From a bacterium (GTDB taxonomy: Bacteria; Planctomycetota; SZUA-567), in assembly GCA_003245715.1 (NCBI GenBank), contig QKCJ01000026.1, forward strand, positions 1 through 64,000: 64,000 bases of DNA, read 5' to 3'. Position numbers and translations under genes: made by a program. Below, piece by piece: positions 25,896 through 34,170 of the stretch. A model generated the notes under the pieces. The model saw nothing but the letters and a program-made list of their open reading frames with translations. It did not search any database and was not told the origin of the DNA. How positions within the stretch are numbered: the stretch's first letter is position 1; each line of letters begins with the position of its first letter.

Positions 25896-25932
25896 AAAAA
25901 CGCCGCCCCCCTAAAAAGGTCGGCGTTTTTTG
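25896..25932. terminator. Bidirectional terminator between the oxidoreductase and esterase genes
   Basis: AAAAACGCCG pairs with CGGCGTTTTT over 10 bp. T-run on the plus side and A-run on the other side serve both convergent transcripts. Confidence 0.85.
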
Positions 25933-25951
25933 TATTCATCTCAAAGCTGTT

Positions 25952-26692
25952 TCAGTTGCTGTGTTTCAGAACAAAGTCTCTGATCGGTGAGGCGTCTTCA
26001 AGGCAGTGCGGATGGTGTTTGCCGCCGGGCTTGCAGATAAGTTCGATCTCACCGCCCAGTTCTTTATAGCGCTCGGCGATAATCAAAGTATTCTCGTAAT
26101 AAGGAACCGTTTCATCGGCGTCGCCATAAACGTGCAGAAGCGGAATACCGGCTTTAGCTATCGGGGCAAGGTTGTCAATCGGATTGAGCTTGTACGCTTT
26201 AGCTTCCTCTTCAGTCATACCGTAAGCCTTGAGGCATTTCTCCCAATTCTCGGGACTGCCCGGTCCGTCGCCAAACCCTCCCGGCCAGCTCTTGAAATCA
26301 CAGACCGGATTGTCGGCGTAGATGCAGAAAACCTTCTCGGTATTTCTCGCACCCCAGTTATAAATCGGCAAACCTCCACGGCTGTAACCTTCAAGGACGG
26401 TCTTTTTATTGAGACCGAGATTTTCCGTCATGTAACTGTAAAGCAGGTCAAACCGGCGCAGCGCTTCAGGACCGCCAAAGAGGTCGGCCACGTTGATATG
26501 CGCCAGCACCCAACCCGCTTCAAGCATCGCCAGATCCGCATTCGGGAAGGCATTAAAAAAACGCGCCCGCCAGAACCAGCGCTTCTTCTCATCAAAAGTT
26601 TTGGGCAGAACGATAATCGCGCCAATACCCTCAATTTCAAAATCATTACGCTCAAAACCGTTCCAGTCACTCTTCTCTCCGGGAATCTTCAT
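25952..26692 (-). CDS. Alpha/beta-hydrolase (putative esterase)
   Basis: The 246-residue protein has an alpha/beta-hydrolase fold. GYSRGG is the nucleophile elbow (S104), LLHVYGDADETVP carries the acid, and PGGKHHPHCLED the histidine. There is no signal peptide. CAGGAGAGAG precedes the ATG. It is the second gene of a minus-strand pair 42 bp after the PocR-AraC regulator and so is probably controlled by it. Similar small esterases in this phylum accompany glycan-degradation genes, which suggests deacetylation or a feruloyl/acyl esterase role, but the substrate is not visible. Confidence 0.8.
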   Translation of the reverse strand: MKIPGEKSDWNGFERNDFEIEGIGAIIVLPKTFDEKKRWFWRARFFNAFPNADLAMLEAGWVLAHINVADLFGGPEALRRFDLLYSYMTENLGLNKKTVLEGYSRGGLPIYNWGARNTEKVFCIYADNPVCDFKSWPGGFGDGPGSPENWEKCLKAYGMTEEEAKAYKLNPIDNLAPIAKAGIPLLHVYGDADETVPYYENTLIIAERYKELGGEIELICKPGGKHHPHCLEDASPIRDFVLKHSN

Positions 26693-26734
26693 ACTCTCTC
26701 CTGTTGTAATTATGGCAATTTATACTTTTAACCA

Positions 26735-27565
26735 TTAAGGTTTATTCTCATCGGCAATTTTCCGGAACTGCCCCGGCGGCAATCCGGTAATCTTTTTAAA
26801 TATCCGGCTGAAATGATACTCGTCACCGAAGCCGACTTTAGCGGCAATTATCGCGACTGTATCATCACCGCCAATCAGCAACGCTTTGGCGCGGTTAATC
26901 CGGACTTCATTGAGCATTGACTGAAAGTTTTTGCCGAAGTATTTTTTCAGCAGATAACTTATCCGCGAACGGGAAAGCCCAAGACTCTCGCACAGGTCAC
27001 TCATCATTACAGGCTTTAGCGCACTCTTCTGGAAAAATTTCCTGATCTGGCCAACCCGTGAATCTTCCGGCAGGCTTAAGGCACATGAGTCGTGAAGTTC
27101 ATCAACCAGACCTCGGGCAAAGACCCGGATTACACTCTTTATTGCATCAATCTCGGCCTGATTATAAAGCGGCAGCTTTCTGAACTCAGCTTTGAATTTG
27201 CGGCTCAGCTCTTTTAACGGCTTGACCTCGGGCTTACGCCAGGCTCCGGCGTAAAGCATGCCAAGATGCACCCCGCCACTGTTCAGCGGCGCGACAATTT
27301 CCGTTATCCCCTTCCAGCAGGTCTCGATAAAGACTTCAGGATTTGCCTCCGCGCGCGCGTTCATCGCATGACGGCAGTGCTGAATACATTTGTCACAGAA
27401 ATCAGCCTTGCAGGCCAGACTTTTGCGGTGGGACTTGCGTGAAAGACTGAAGATTAACCGGCCGGCCGGCGACATGAAAGCCCCCTGATTGTCAACAATT
27501 GTAATGCTGACACCCAGATATTTTTCAAGTGCGCTGATTGATTCCTCTACCGCCTGCAAAAACAT
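26735..27565 (-). CDS. AraC-family regulator with PocR-type cysteine-rich sensor domain
   Basis: The protein has 276 residues from ATG 27565; a TTG at 27571 is an alternative. The N-terminal PocR-like domain has a cysteine cluster (ACKADFCDKCIQHCRHAM, C52, C57, C60, C64) and FIETCWKGITEIVAPL, as in sensors that bind a small ligand or metal. The C-terminal part is an AraC double helix-turn-helix (MSDLCESLGLSRSRISYLLK, then VAIIAAKVGFGDEYHFSRIF). It is divergent from the toroid enzyme gene at 27705 and upstream of the esterase, so it may control both. Ligand unknown. Confidence 0.87.
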   Translation of the reverse strand: MFLQAVEESISALEKYLGVSITIVDNQGAFMSPAGRLIFSLSRKSHRKSLACKADFCDKCIQHCRHAMNARAEANPEVFIETCWKGITEIVAPLNSGGVHLGMLYAGAWRKPEVKPLKELSRKFKAEFRKLPLYNQAEIDAIKSVIRVFARGLVDELHDSCALSLPEDSRVGQIRKFFQKSALKPVMMSDLCESLGLSRSRISYLLKKYFGKNFQSMLNEVRINRAKALLIGGDDTVAIIAAKVGFGDEYHFSRIFKKITGLPPGQFRKIADENKP

Positions 27566-27704
27566 TTTCAATGCCAGTCCATAAAAGTGAAAGCCAGACA
27601 GGACAATTATACAAGATTACTAGACTTTTATCCATTTTTCCGGCAACTTTTCAAGTGTATACTAAAATATATCACATATAGTTGAAAAATATCCGGAGAA
27701 GAAC

Positions 27705-29918
27705 ATGACCATCCAATCCTGCGACTATCTTGCACCCCTGCAGCAATGGCTCAAACCGGCGCTGAAATCAGTCTTTGCGCCTGCAGACAACCCCGATCTT
27801 GCCTGTTACGGCCCGGGCAATCACGGTCACTGGGCGCAGCAATCCAATACCACCGCGTTCACCGCTTTTGCCGTAATGGCCGCAGACCCTGATTATGCTG
27901 AAACAGAAGGCGGAATCAGCCGTGCGGCTCTGCTCAAGCTGGCGCTTAAAATGTTGCGCTTTACTCTACGCAGCCACAAGGCCGGTGGCGGCGTGACCTT
28001 TGACGGCAAACCGTGGGGGCGCTCATGGATCAGCCCGCTCTGCCTTGAGCGTATGATGGCCGGCGTGGACGCAATTGACAAACACCTCACAACCGCCGAC
28101 TGGAAGACCATGCAGGACGTCTTTGAATCCGAGTGCGATTATCTGATTGATGAGTATGAGGTCGTTGCCGATATTGATGCAAACACGGGCAGGAATCATC
28201 CTGAGTCCAACATCTGGAACGGCGCCATCCTGCAGCGTACGGTGCTGCTGTTTCCGGAGACCAGACGCGCCAGCGAGTATCAGGAGTGGGCAACGCGTTA
28301 TCTGCTTAACGGGATTTCAATTCCGGCAGACAAGAACAGTGCTAGGCTATATGCCGGCAAGCCCCTTTCACACTGGCATGAAGGAGCGAACTTTACTGAA
28401 AACTTTGGCCTGCACCACCACGGCTATCTCAATGTCGGCTACATGGTCATCTGTCTTTCGAATATCGCGATGCTGCATTTTTCCTACAGGAGGAAAAACC
28501 TGCGCGCGCCGGAGGAACTTTATCATCACGCGCGTGAACTGTGGAAGCTGATAAAAATGTTCACCTTCTCTGACGGGCGGCTCTGGCGTATCGGCGGTGA
28601 CAGCCGGGTGCGTTACTGCTACTGTCAGGATTATGCGATACCAATGTGGCTTCTGGCGCTTGATGAGTTTGGCGATTCAGATGCGGAGCTTTTCGAGAAC
28701 GGGTGGCTTGATATTGTACAAACGGAGCAGGCGAATAATGGTGACGGAAGCTTTATGAGTGAGCGCCTTGCTGAGCTTGAAGAGGTTTCACCGCTCTATT
28801 TTGCCCGCCTAGAAGGGGACAAGGCCGCGACACTGGCGATGGGTGCGTACTGGCGCAGGATCTGCAATGAATTTAACAATTGCCGGCATGAAAATATTTC
28901 AGCGCCTTCTGACTGGTCGGATAAATTTCATGGTGCGCTGGCGGTTAAAAGTGAAAAGCGGCTGGCGTCGTTTTCCTGGCAGGCTTCGCAGCGGCCGATG
29001 GCAATGTGCGTGCCGGCTAATGACTCGAGTCTGGCGGAGTGGCGCTGGAATATGGTCGGAGAAATCCGCGGAACGTCTGCCTATGTCTGGACCAATCCTC
29101 TCTCCCACCATGACACCAAATTCACGGGTGGCTTTAATACCTGCGGAAAATTTGAATGGTGGGCGGGACATCATGTAGCGGAAGGACAGGCCGATGAATT
29201 GACGGCACTGGAACACATCGCCTTTGCGGCGCTGCCTGACGATGCGACAGTTATTGTCCTCCAGCAGGCGGCGACTGCTGAGAGAGTGTATCTTAAAGAG
29301 GTAAAGGGACTGCTGCTGAATGTACCGAATGATATTTTTAACGGCAAAACCCGGACGTACACATCCGGCAGTAATATAAATATTATTGAAGGATGCAGCA
29401 GCAGGCAGGAGGTGCTGACCTTCCCGAAAAATACTGTCCTTGTTGATGACAGATTAAAAATTGAACTGGTTAATCCTGAGGAAAAGCTCTCTCTGCACCG
29501 CCCCGGCAGAAGACAGGCCGAACTTTACAACGCAGACCGCCATACGCAGGGACGCTCCGGCGGTAATCTCTACAGTGATGAAATCTGTTCGCCGTGCCTG
29601 ATAACCCGCAACGTTTATCCGGCGAATACATTGTTATTTGATACGGCTGCGGTTATCACTGTCGAGACCCAACTGAACACGCAGGCAAAATTAATTGATA
29701 CCGGCAGTAGGTCTCTGAAGGCTTTGGCACTTACCGGTGCTGACGGGCGGGAATATCTTTTTATCGCCAACTTTGCCGAGGCAAAAAAAATCAAAATAAC
29801 CAATCCCTTCGATAAAGAGCTGAGATGCCCCGGCAATAATGCTAAAACAAGCGGCACGCAGAAAACACTTGAGATGACACTTGATGCGTGCGAATCTGTT
29901 CTGTTAGTCGCGGAGTAA
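27705..29918 (+). CDS. Large unclassified enzyme, predicted (alpha/alpha)-toroid plus beta-sandwich
   Basis: I do not recognise this 737-residue protein as a named family. The first ~400 residues are helix-rich with aromatic, His- and Asn-containing loops (NHPESNIWNGAILQR, HEGANFTENFGLHHHGYLN) spaced as in (alpha/alpha)6 toroids of polysaccharide lyases and unsaturated glycosidases. The rest is beta-strand-rich with a HHDTKFTGGFNTCGKFEWW segment like the sandwich of such lyases. No signal peptide is present. It is divergent from the PocR-AraC regulator, with a TATACT box at 27658-27663. A glycan lyase or glycoside hydrolase is inferred from predicted fold and neighbours only. Its 3' end overlaps the AraC gene by 15 bp. 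Confidence 0.6.
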   Translation: MTIQSCDYLAPLQQWLKPALKSVFAPADNPDLACYGPGNHGHWAQQSNTTAFTAFAVMAADPDYAETEGGISRAALLKLALKMLRFTLRSHKAGGGVTFDGKPWGRSWISPLCLERMMAGVDAIDKHLTTADWKTMQDVFESECDYLIDEYEVVADIDANTGRNHPESNIWNGAILQRTVLLFPETRRASEYQEWATRYLLNGISIPADKNSARLYAGKPLSHWHEGANFTENFGLHHHGYLNVGYMVICLSNIAMLHFSYRRKNLRAPEELYHHARELWKLIKMFTFSDGRLWRIGGDSRVRYCYCQDYAIPMWLLALDEFGDSDAELFENGWLDIVQTEQANNGDGSFMSERLAELEEVSPLYFARLEGDKAATLAMGAYWRRICNEFNNCRHENISAPSDWSDKFHGALAVKSEKRLASFSWQASQRPMAMCVPANDSSLAEWRWNMVGEIRGTSAYVWTNPLSHHDTKFTGGFNTCGKFEWWAGHHVAEGQADELTALEHIAFAALPDDATVIVLQQAATAERVYLKEVKGLLLNVPNDIFNGKTRTYTSGSNINIIEGCSSRQEVLTFPKNTVLVDDRLKIELVNPEEKLSLHRPGRRQAELYNADRHTQGRSGGNLYSDEICSPCLITRNVYPANTLLFDTAAVITVETQLNTQAKLIDTGSRSLKALALTGADGREYLFIANFAEAKKIKITNPFDKELRCPGNNAKTSGTQKTLEMTLDACESVLLVAE

Positions 29919-30779
29919 ATGGTTTTTTTGCTCGCGAAAAACCGAGGGGCTGAGGCCGGTATGCTTTTTAAAGATCCGCGAAAAATGACTGGTATCATAA
30001 AAGCCGCACTCGGTTGCGATTTCATTGATCGTACTGACGCTGTGACAAAGCATCTGCGAAGCCTTCTCAACCCGCAGCTTCAAAAGATGCTCGCCCGGGC
30101 TTGAATTAAGAAGCTTTCTGAAAAACCGGTTGAGCGTACTCTCAGACACGCACCCGATCTCTGCAAGAGTGGCTACCTGTATGGCACTTGCGAGATTTGC
30201 TTCCATGTACTCCAGTATCAGCGACAGACTGTTCAATTTACTTTCCGCAACACTCTGCCGCTCAAGACATGAACGGGCGACAATTGACATGATCTGCATC
30301 AGATAACCGGCGGCGGTAAAAATATAACCCGGCGTCCTGTTATCAAGCTCCTCTTCAATGCGCCGCGTGAGATAATCGACATTTTTCAACGATTCCCAAC
30401 CAATACCCGGCGTACCGCCGAAATAACGCACATCACCCGAGCGCGGGTCATAAGTGTTGAGCGCGTGATACCCCGGAACAACGCCAAGATCAAGCTGCGG
30501 GAGATTCAATTTCTCTGAGTCATAGAGAATGTTAATCAGCTCAACGTCTCTGGTCCGTGCATAACCATGCCCGACATTTTCCGGCACGATAAACACATCG
30601 CCCTTGCTTATTTCAGTGCTGCCAAAAACCGTTGTATGCTGGCACTTTCCCGACAGCACAACCACCAGCTCCTTGAACTGGCCATGCGTATGCAGCTTCA
30701 TCGAATGCTGGCTCTTCATCCGCATTACGCCAATATAGGCTATCTTGCCGACAAATTCATCTACAGGAATTTCACTCAT
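29904..30779 (-). CDS. AraC-family regulator (cupin-type sensor)
   Basis: The protein has 291 residues if started at ATG 30779, where GAGGGAAAA is a good ribosome-binding site; a GTG at 30827 would give 307 residues without one. The N-terminal cupin half contains MKLHTHGQFKELVVVLSGKCQ and VPENVGHGYAR. The C-terminal HTH pair has VATLAEIGCVSESTLNRFF and INEIATECGFYDTSHFSRIF. It is a paralogue of the adjacent upstream AraC gene, equal in length and layout to RhaR/RhaS. The rhamnose genes start on the other side of that pair. It may be the second rhamnose regulator or may serve the toroid enzyme gene it converges on. Confidence 0.9.
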   Translation of the reverse strand: MSEIPVDEFVGKIAYIGVMRMKSQHSMKLHTHGQFKELVVVLSGKCQHTTVFGSTEISKGDVFIVPENVGHGYARTRDVELINILYDSEKLNLPQLDLGVVPGYHALNTYDPRSGDVRYFGGTPGIGWESLKNVDYLTRRIEEELDNRTPGYIFTAAGYLMQIMSIVARSCLERQSVAESKLNSLSLILEYMEANLASAIQVATLAEIGCVSESTLNRFFRKLLNSSPGEHLLKLRVEKASQMLCHSVSTINEIATECGFYDTSHFSRIFKKHTGLSPSVFREQKNHLLRD

Positions 30780-30827
30780 TTTTCCCTCACATGCCATGCC
30801 TGAATCCGGCAAGTTAAAATTAATCAC

Positions 30828-31703
30828 CTAGGGCCTGCCCTCGCTCCCCTGTTCGCGGAATGCCTTGGGACTTAAGCCCGTCACTTTCCGAAACTGCCGC
30901 GTAAAATAATTACTGTCAGAAAAACCGCAACGCACCGCGATCTCAGAAATATTATAATCAGTGGTAAGCAGGAGATTACGTCCGTGGTTTATGCGCAAAT
31001 CCAACTGGTAGGCTATCGGGCTGGTATTGAAAATCTTACTAAAGGCCCTGAGAAATGAATTCTGCGACATGTGCGCAAGTGCGGCGAGTTCATCAAGGGT
31101 TATTTTATCGGTGAAATTCTCCTCAATATGGGAAATCGCCTCAGCTATCTGCAGAAGCGGGCGGGCGTTTTTGTCGGAATAATTGCCATAGCAACGCGAA
31201 ACAAACCCCAGTAGCTGCATGAAATAGGCCGTGGCCATGAAAACATAACCGGCCTCTTTTCCTTTCGCTTCATTCTCAATCATCAAGGCAAGCGCAAGCG
31301 CCTGCTGCATCTGCTCCTGCTCAAGGCGCAGGCGGCTGGAGAAATTATGCTGCTGGCGATACAGCGGCTCAAGCTTCAGAAGCGCGTGGTATCCTGCTAC
31401 TGAGCGCAGGCGCGTGTCATTGAAACCAAGCCGGTTCTGGTCGTAAAGCAAGTTCACCAGCCGGAGATTATTGAGTTTGCGGTAGCCGTGAATCAGCCCT
31501 GGCGTAACGATAAAAACATCCCCCGCCCCAACTTCATACGAACCTTCTGCGGTATAATGCTCACCCTTTCCGCCGTAGATAATCACCAGTTCGGTAAAAT
31601 CATGGCCGTGCAGCGGATAGGGAACCTGCGGATCACGGCGCAACACCGAAAAAGGCAGATCGGCATCAGCAAAGGTGCTCTCTCGCGAAATATGCAGTGA
31701 CAT
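30828..31703 (-). CDS. AraC-family regulator, RhaS/RhaR-like
   Basis: This 291-residue protein has a cupin sensor (YPLHGHDFTELVIIYGGKGEH, VTPGLIHGYRKL) and an AraC DNA-binding domain (LDELAALAHMSQNSFLRAFS, ISEIAVRCGFSDSNYFTRQF). The layout and length match the E. coli RhaS/RhaR activators. It is divergent from the aldolase-rhamnose isomerase operon, which supports a role as the L-rhamnose regulator. GAGGATTAATA precedes the ATG. The second AraC gene follows it on the same strand with 48 bp between the preferred start and the stop. Confidence 0.9.
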   Translation of the reverse strand: MSLHISRESTFADADLPFSVLRRDPQVPYPLHGHDFTELVIIYGGKGEHYTAEGSYEVGAGDVFIVTPGLIHGYRKLNNLRLVNLLYDQNRLGFNDTRLRSVAGYHALLKLEPLYRQQHNFSSRLRLEQEQMQQALALALMIENEAKGKEAGYVFMATAYFMQLLGFVSRCYGNYSDKNARPLLQIAEAISHIEENFTDKITLDELAALAHMSQNSFLRAFSKIFNTSPIAYQLDLRINHGRNLLLTTDYNISEIAVRCGFSDSNYFTRQFRKVTGLSPKAFREQGSEGRP

Positions 31704-31763
31704 TATTAATCCTCAAAAGAAAGTATGGTGATATTGTGCTAACTTTTGGGGTTATTGTCAAGG

Positions 31764-31812
31764 CATTAACCATAAGTTGAGAGTAAACTGGTTAATGTTG
31801 GCGCTTAATGTT
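31764..31812. promoter_or_regulatory. Candidate AraC/RhaS-type operator region before the rhamnose genes
   Basis: CATTAACC at 31764-31771 and GGTTAATG at 31790-31797 form a perfect inverted repeat. TTAATGTT at 31792-31799 recurs at 31805-31812 as a direct repeat of period 13. Such half-site arrays suit dimeric AraC-type activators. The block ends 15 bp before the aldolase ATG. Confidence 0.5.
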
Positions 31813-31827
31813 AAAGGAAGAAAAAAA

Positions 31828-32880
31828 ATGGAATTACTGCAACGAATTGTCAAACTCTCACATGAATTCGGTTCTGAAGTCTACGTCAAGGGCGGTGGCG
31901 GAAACACTTCAGTTAAAAACGATCAGACCCTCTGGATCAAGCCGTCAGGGACAACCCTCAAGACTCTGACTGAGGAATCTTTTGTCCCGATGAAGCGCGC
32001 CACCCTCTCTGGTGTGCGCGAGCAGAACCTCTCAACTGAAGTGGCTGAGCGTGAGTCTCAGGTCAAGGATATTCTGATGTCGGCTGTTGAACCGGGCGCG
32101 ACAGGGCGTCCGTCTGTCGAGACGATGCTGCACAATGCTTTTTCGGCGCAGTTTGTTGTGCATACCCACCCGGCGCTGGTTAACGGCCTTACCTGTGCGG
32201 TTAATGGCGAGAAAAAGTCTGCTGAATTATTTCCTGAAAGTATCTGGATTGAGTATACTGACCCTGGTTATGTGCTTTTTCTCAAGGTCGATGACGAGAT
32301 AAAGAAATACAAAAAAGTTAACGGCAAAGAGCCGCAGGTGATCTTCCTTGAGAATCACGGGGTCTTTGTTGCCGGTGACACGGAAGAGGAAATCCGCGAA
32401 ATTTATTCTTCTATCCTCAAGAAGCTGGGCGAGGAATACAGCAAAGCCGGCATTGATTTTGATATCAAGGTTAATGCAAAAAGCAAAAACGCCCCGGCAA
32501 ATGCGCAGAAACTCGCCAATCTGCTTGCGACGACGGTCTCTACCAGCGGTAACTTTGAGGTTGTCAATGGCCCGCTTACCCCGGACCACATAGTCTACGC
32601 AAAGAGTTTTCCGTTTATCGGCGAATTTGACCGTGAGAAGCTTGATTCATTCAAGGCGACGCGTGGTTATTATCCGATCATCTGTGTCTGCGGCGGTGAT
32701 GTTTTTGCCTGCGGCGCGAGTGAGAACAGGGCGGAACTGGCGATGGAGCTGGCCATGGACGGCGCACAGGTCGCGCAGCTCTGCAAGGCTTTTGGCGGGG
32801 TCCGTTTTATGTCTGATGCGGCGCGCGAATTTATTGAAAACTGGGAAGCCGAGTCTTACCGTTCGGCAATGATGAAATAG
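31828..32880 (+). CDS. Class II aldolase (probable rhamnulose-1-phosphate aldolase-type)
   Basis: The protein has 350 residues from ATG 31828, behind AAAGGAAG; the ATG at 31777 lies inside the operator repeats. It has the class II aldolase/adducin fold: VYVKGGGGNTSVK, LWIKPSGTTLK, VVHTHPALVN with two zinc histidines, and LENHGVFVAGD with the third. The size and partner match the aldolase half of the bifunctional rhamnulose-1-phosphate aldolase/lactaldehyde dehydrogenase (RhaE-type), but the dehydrogenase half is not here. It is followed 12 bp later by rhamnose isomerase. It would cleave L-rhamnulose-1-phosphate to dihydroxyacetone phosphate and L-lactaldehyde; this is inference from context. 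Confidence 0.8.
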   Translation: MELLQRIVKLSHEFGSEVYVKGGGGNTSVKNDQTLWIKPSGTTLKTLTEESFVPMKRATLSGVREQNLSTEVAERESQVKDILMSAVEPGATGRPSVETMLHNAFSAQFVVHTHPALVNGLTCAVNGEKKSAELFPESIWIEYTDPGYVLFLKVDDEIKKYKKVNGKEPQVIFLENHGVFVAGDTEEEIREIYSSILKKLGEEYSKAGIDFDIKVNAKSKNAPANAQKLANLLATTVSTSGNFEVVNGPLTPDHIVYAKSFPFIGEFDREKLDSFKATRGYYPIICVCGGDVFACGASENRAELAMELAMDGAQVAQLCKAFGGVRFMSDAAREFIENWEAESYRSAMMK

Positions 32881-32892
32881 AAAGGTAGTATA

Positions 32893-34143
32893 ATGGGATA
32901 TGACATAAAAGCGGCTTTTGAGCTGTCTAAAGAACGTTACGCTGAACTTGGAGTTGATGCCGAGAAGGCTCTCTCAACGCTTGACAAGATTCCCGTCAGC
33001 CTGCACTGCTGGCAGGGTGATGATGTCGGCGGCTTTGAGCTGACTGAAGCCGGCGGCACCGGCGGCGGCATCCAGGCGACCGGTAACCATCCGGGCAAGG
33101 CACGTACAATTGCTGAACTGCGCCAGGACCTTGAGGAGACCATGAAGTATATCCCCGGCCCTCTCAAGGTAAATCTCCATGCGATTTATCTTGAATGCGA
33201 CAAGCCTGTTGGCCGCGACGAAATCAAGCCTGAGCATTTTGCCGGCTGGGTTGACTGGGCAAAGCAGAACTCCCTCGGGCTGGACTTTAACGGTTCATTT
33301 TTCGCGCACCCGAAATCTGACCTGACTCTCTCAAGCCCTGATGAGAACATACGCAAGTTCTGGATTGATCATGCTATTGCCAGCCGTAATATCGCAGAAT
33401 ACTTCGGCAAGGAACTGGGCAAGCGCTGTGCGATTAACCTCTGGATTCCTGACGGCAGCAAGGACGTTCCGGCAGACCTGCTCGCTCCGCGCCAGCGCCT
33501 GCTTGAATCACTCGACACAATTTTTGCGAAGAAGCTGGATGAGAGCAAAGTCTTTGAAGCGATGGAATGCAAGCTCTTTGGTATCGGCTCCGAGAGCTAT
33601 GTTGTCGGCTCACACGAATTCTACATGGGCTACGCCGTGAAGAACAATAAGGGACTCTGTCTCGACACCGGCCACTTCCACCCGACCGAATCAGTCGCTG
33701 ACAAGATCAGCTCATGTTTGCTCTTCGTTGATGAAATCCTCCTACACCTGAGCCGTGGCGTACGCTGGGACAGCGACCACGTTCTGACCCTGACTGAAGA
33801 AGTAATGGCTATCGGCAGAGAGATCGCCCTGCATCACGAACGCATGCACGTCGGCCTTGACTTCTTTGACGCAAGTATCAACCGACCGACCGCCTGGGCT
33901 GTTGGCGCACGCAACGCCAGAAAGGCGATCCTATATGGCCTGCTGATGCCAAAGGAAAAACTTGCCGCGGCAGAAAACAGCGGCAACTTCGGCGCACGTC
34001 TGGCTCTGCTTGAAGAGTCAAAGACACTGCCCCTTGGCGCAATCTGGGACTACTACTGCCTCAAAAACAACATCCCGGCAAGCAACGAGTGGCTTGACAA
34101 GGCAATGAAATATGAGCAGGATGTACTCTTCAAAAGAAGCTAG
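32893..34143 (+). CDS. rhaA: L-rhamnose isomerase
   Basis: This 416-residue protein has the RhaA signature over its length: VSLHCWQGDDVGGFE at the start, GLDFNGSFFAHPKS, INLWIPDGSKDVPADLLAPR, KLFGIGSESYVVGSHEFYMGY, LDTGHFHPTESVADKISS and HVGLDFFDASINRPTAWAVG. It converts L-rhamnose to L-rhamnulose in a metal-dependent TIM barrel. AAAGGTAG precedes the ATG. It shares an operon with the class II aldolase. The kinase (rhaB), mutarotase and transporter expected for a complete pathway are not in the window. Confidence 0.96.
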   Translation: MGYDIKAAFELSKERYAELGVDAEKALSTLDKIPVSLHCWQGDDVGGFELTEAGGTGGGIQATGNHPGKARTIAELRQDLEETMKYIPGPLKVNLHAIYLECDKPVGRDEIKPEHFAGWVDWAKQNSLGLDFNGSFFAHPKSDLTLSSPDENIRKFWIDHAIASRNIAEYFGKELGKRCAINLWIPDGSKDVPADLLAPRQRLLESLDTIFAKKLDESKVFEAMECKLFGIGSESYVVGSHEFYMGYAVKNNKGLCLDTGHFHPTESVADKISSCLLFVDEILLHLSRGVRWDSDHVLTLTEEVMAIGREIALHHERMHVGLDFFDASINRPTAWAVGARNARKAILYGLLMPKEKLAAAENSGNFGARLALLEESKTLPLGAIWDYYCLKNNIPASNEWLDKAMKYEQDVLFKRS

Positions 34144-34170
34144 TACCACACATCAAAAAACGAGCCGCAA

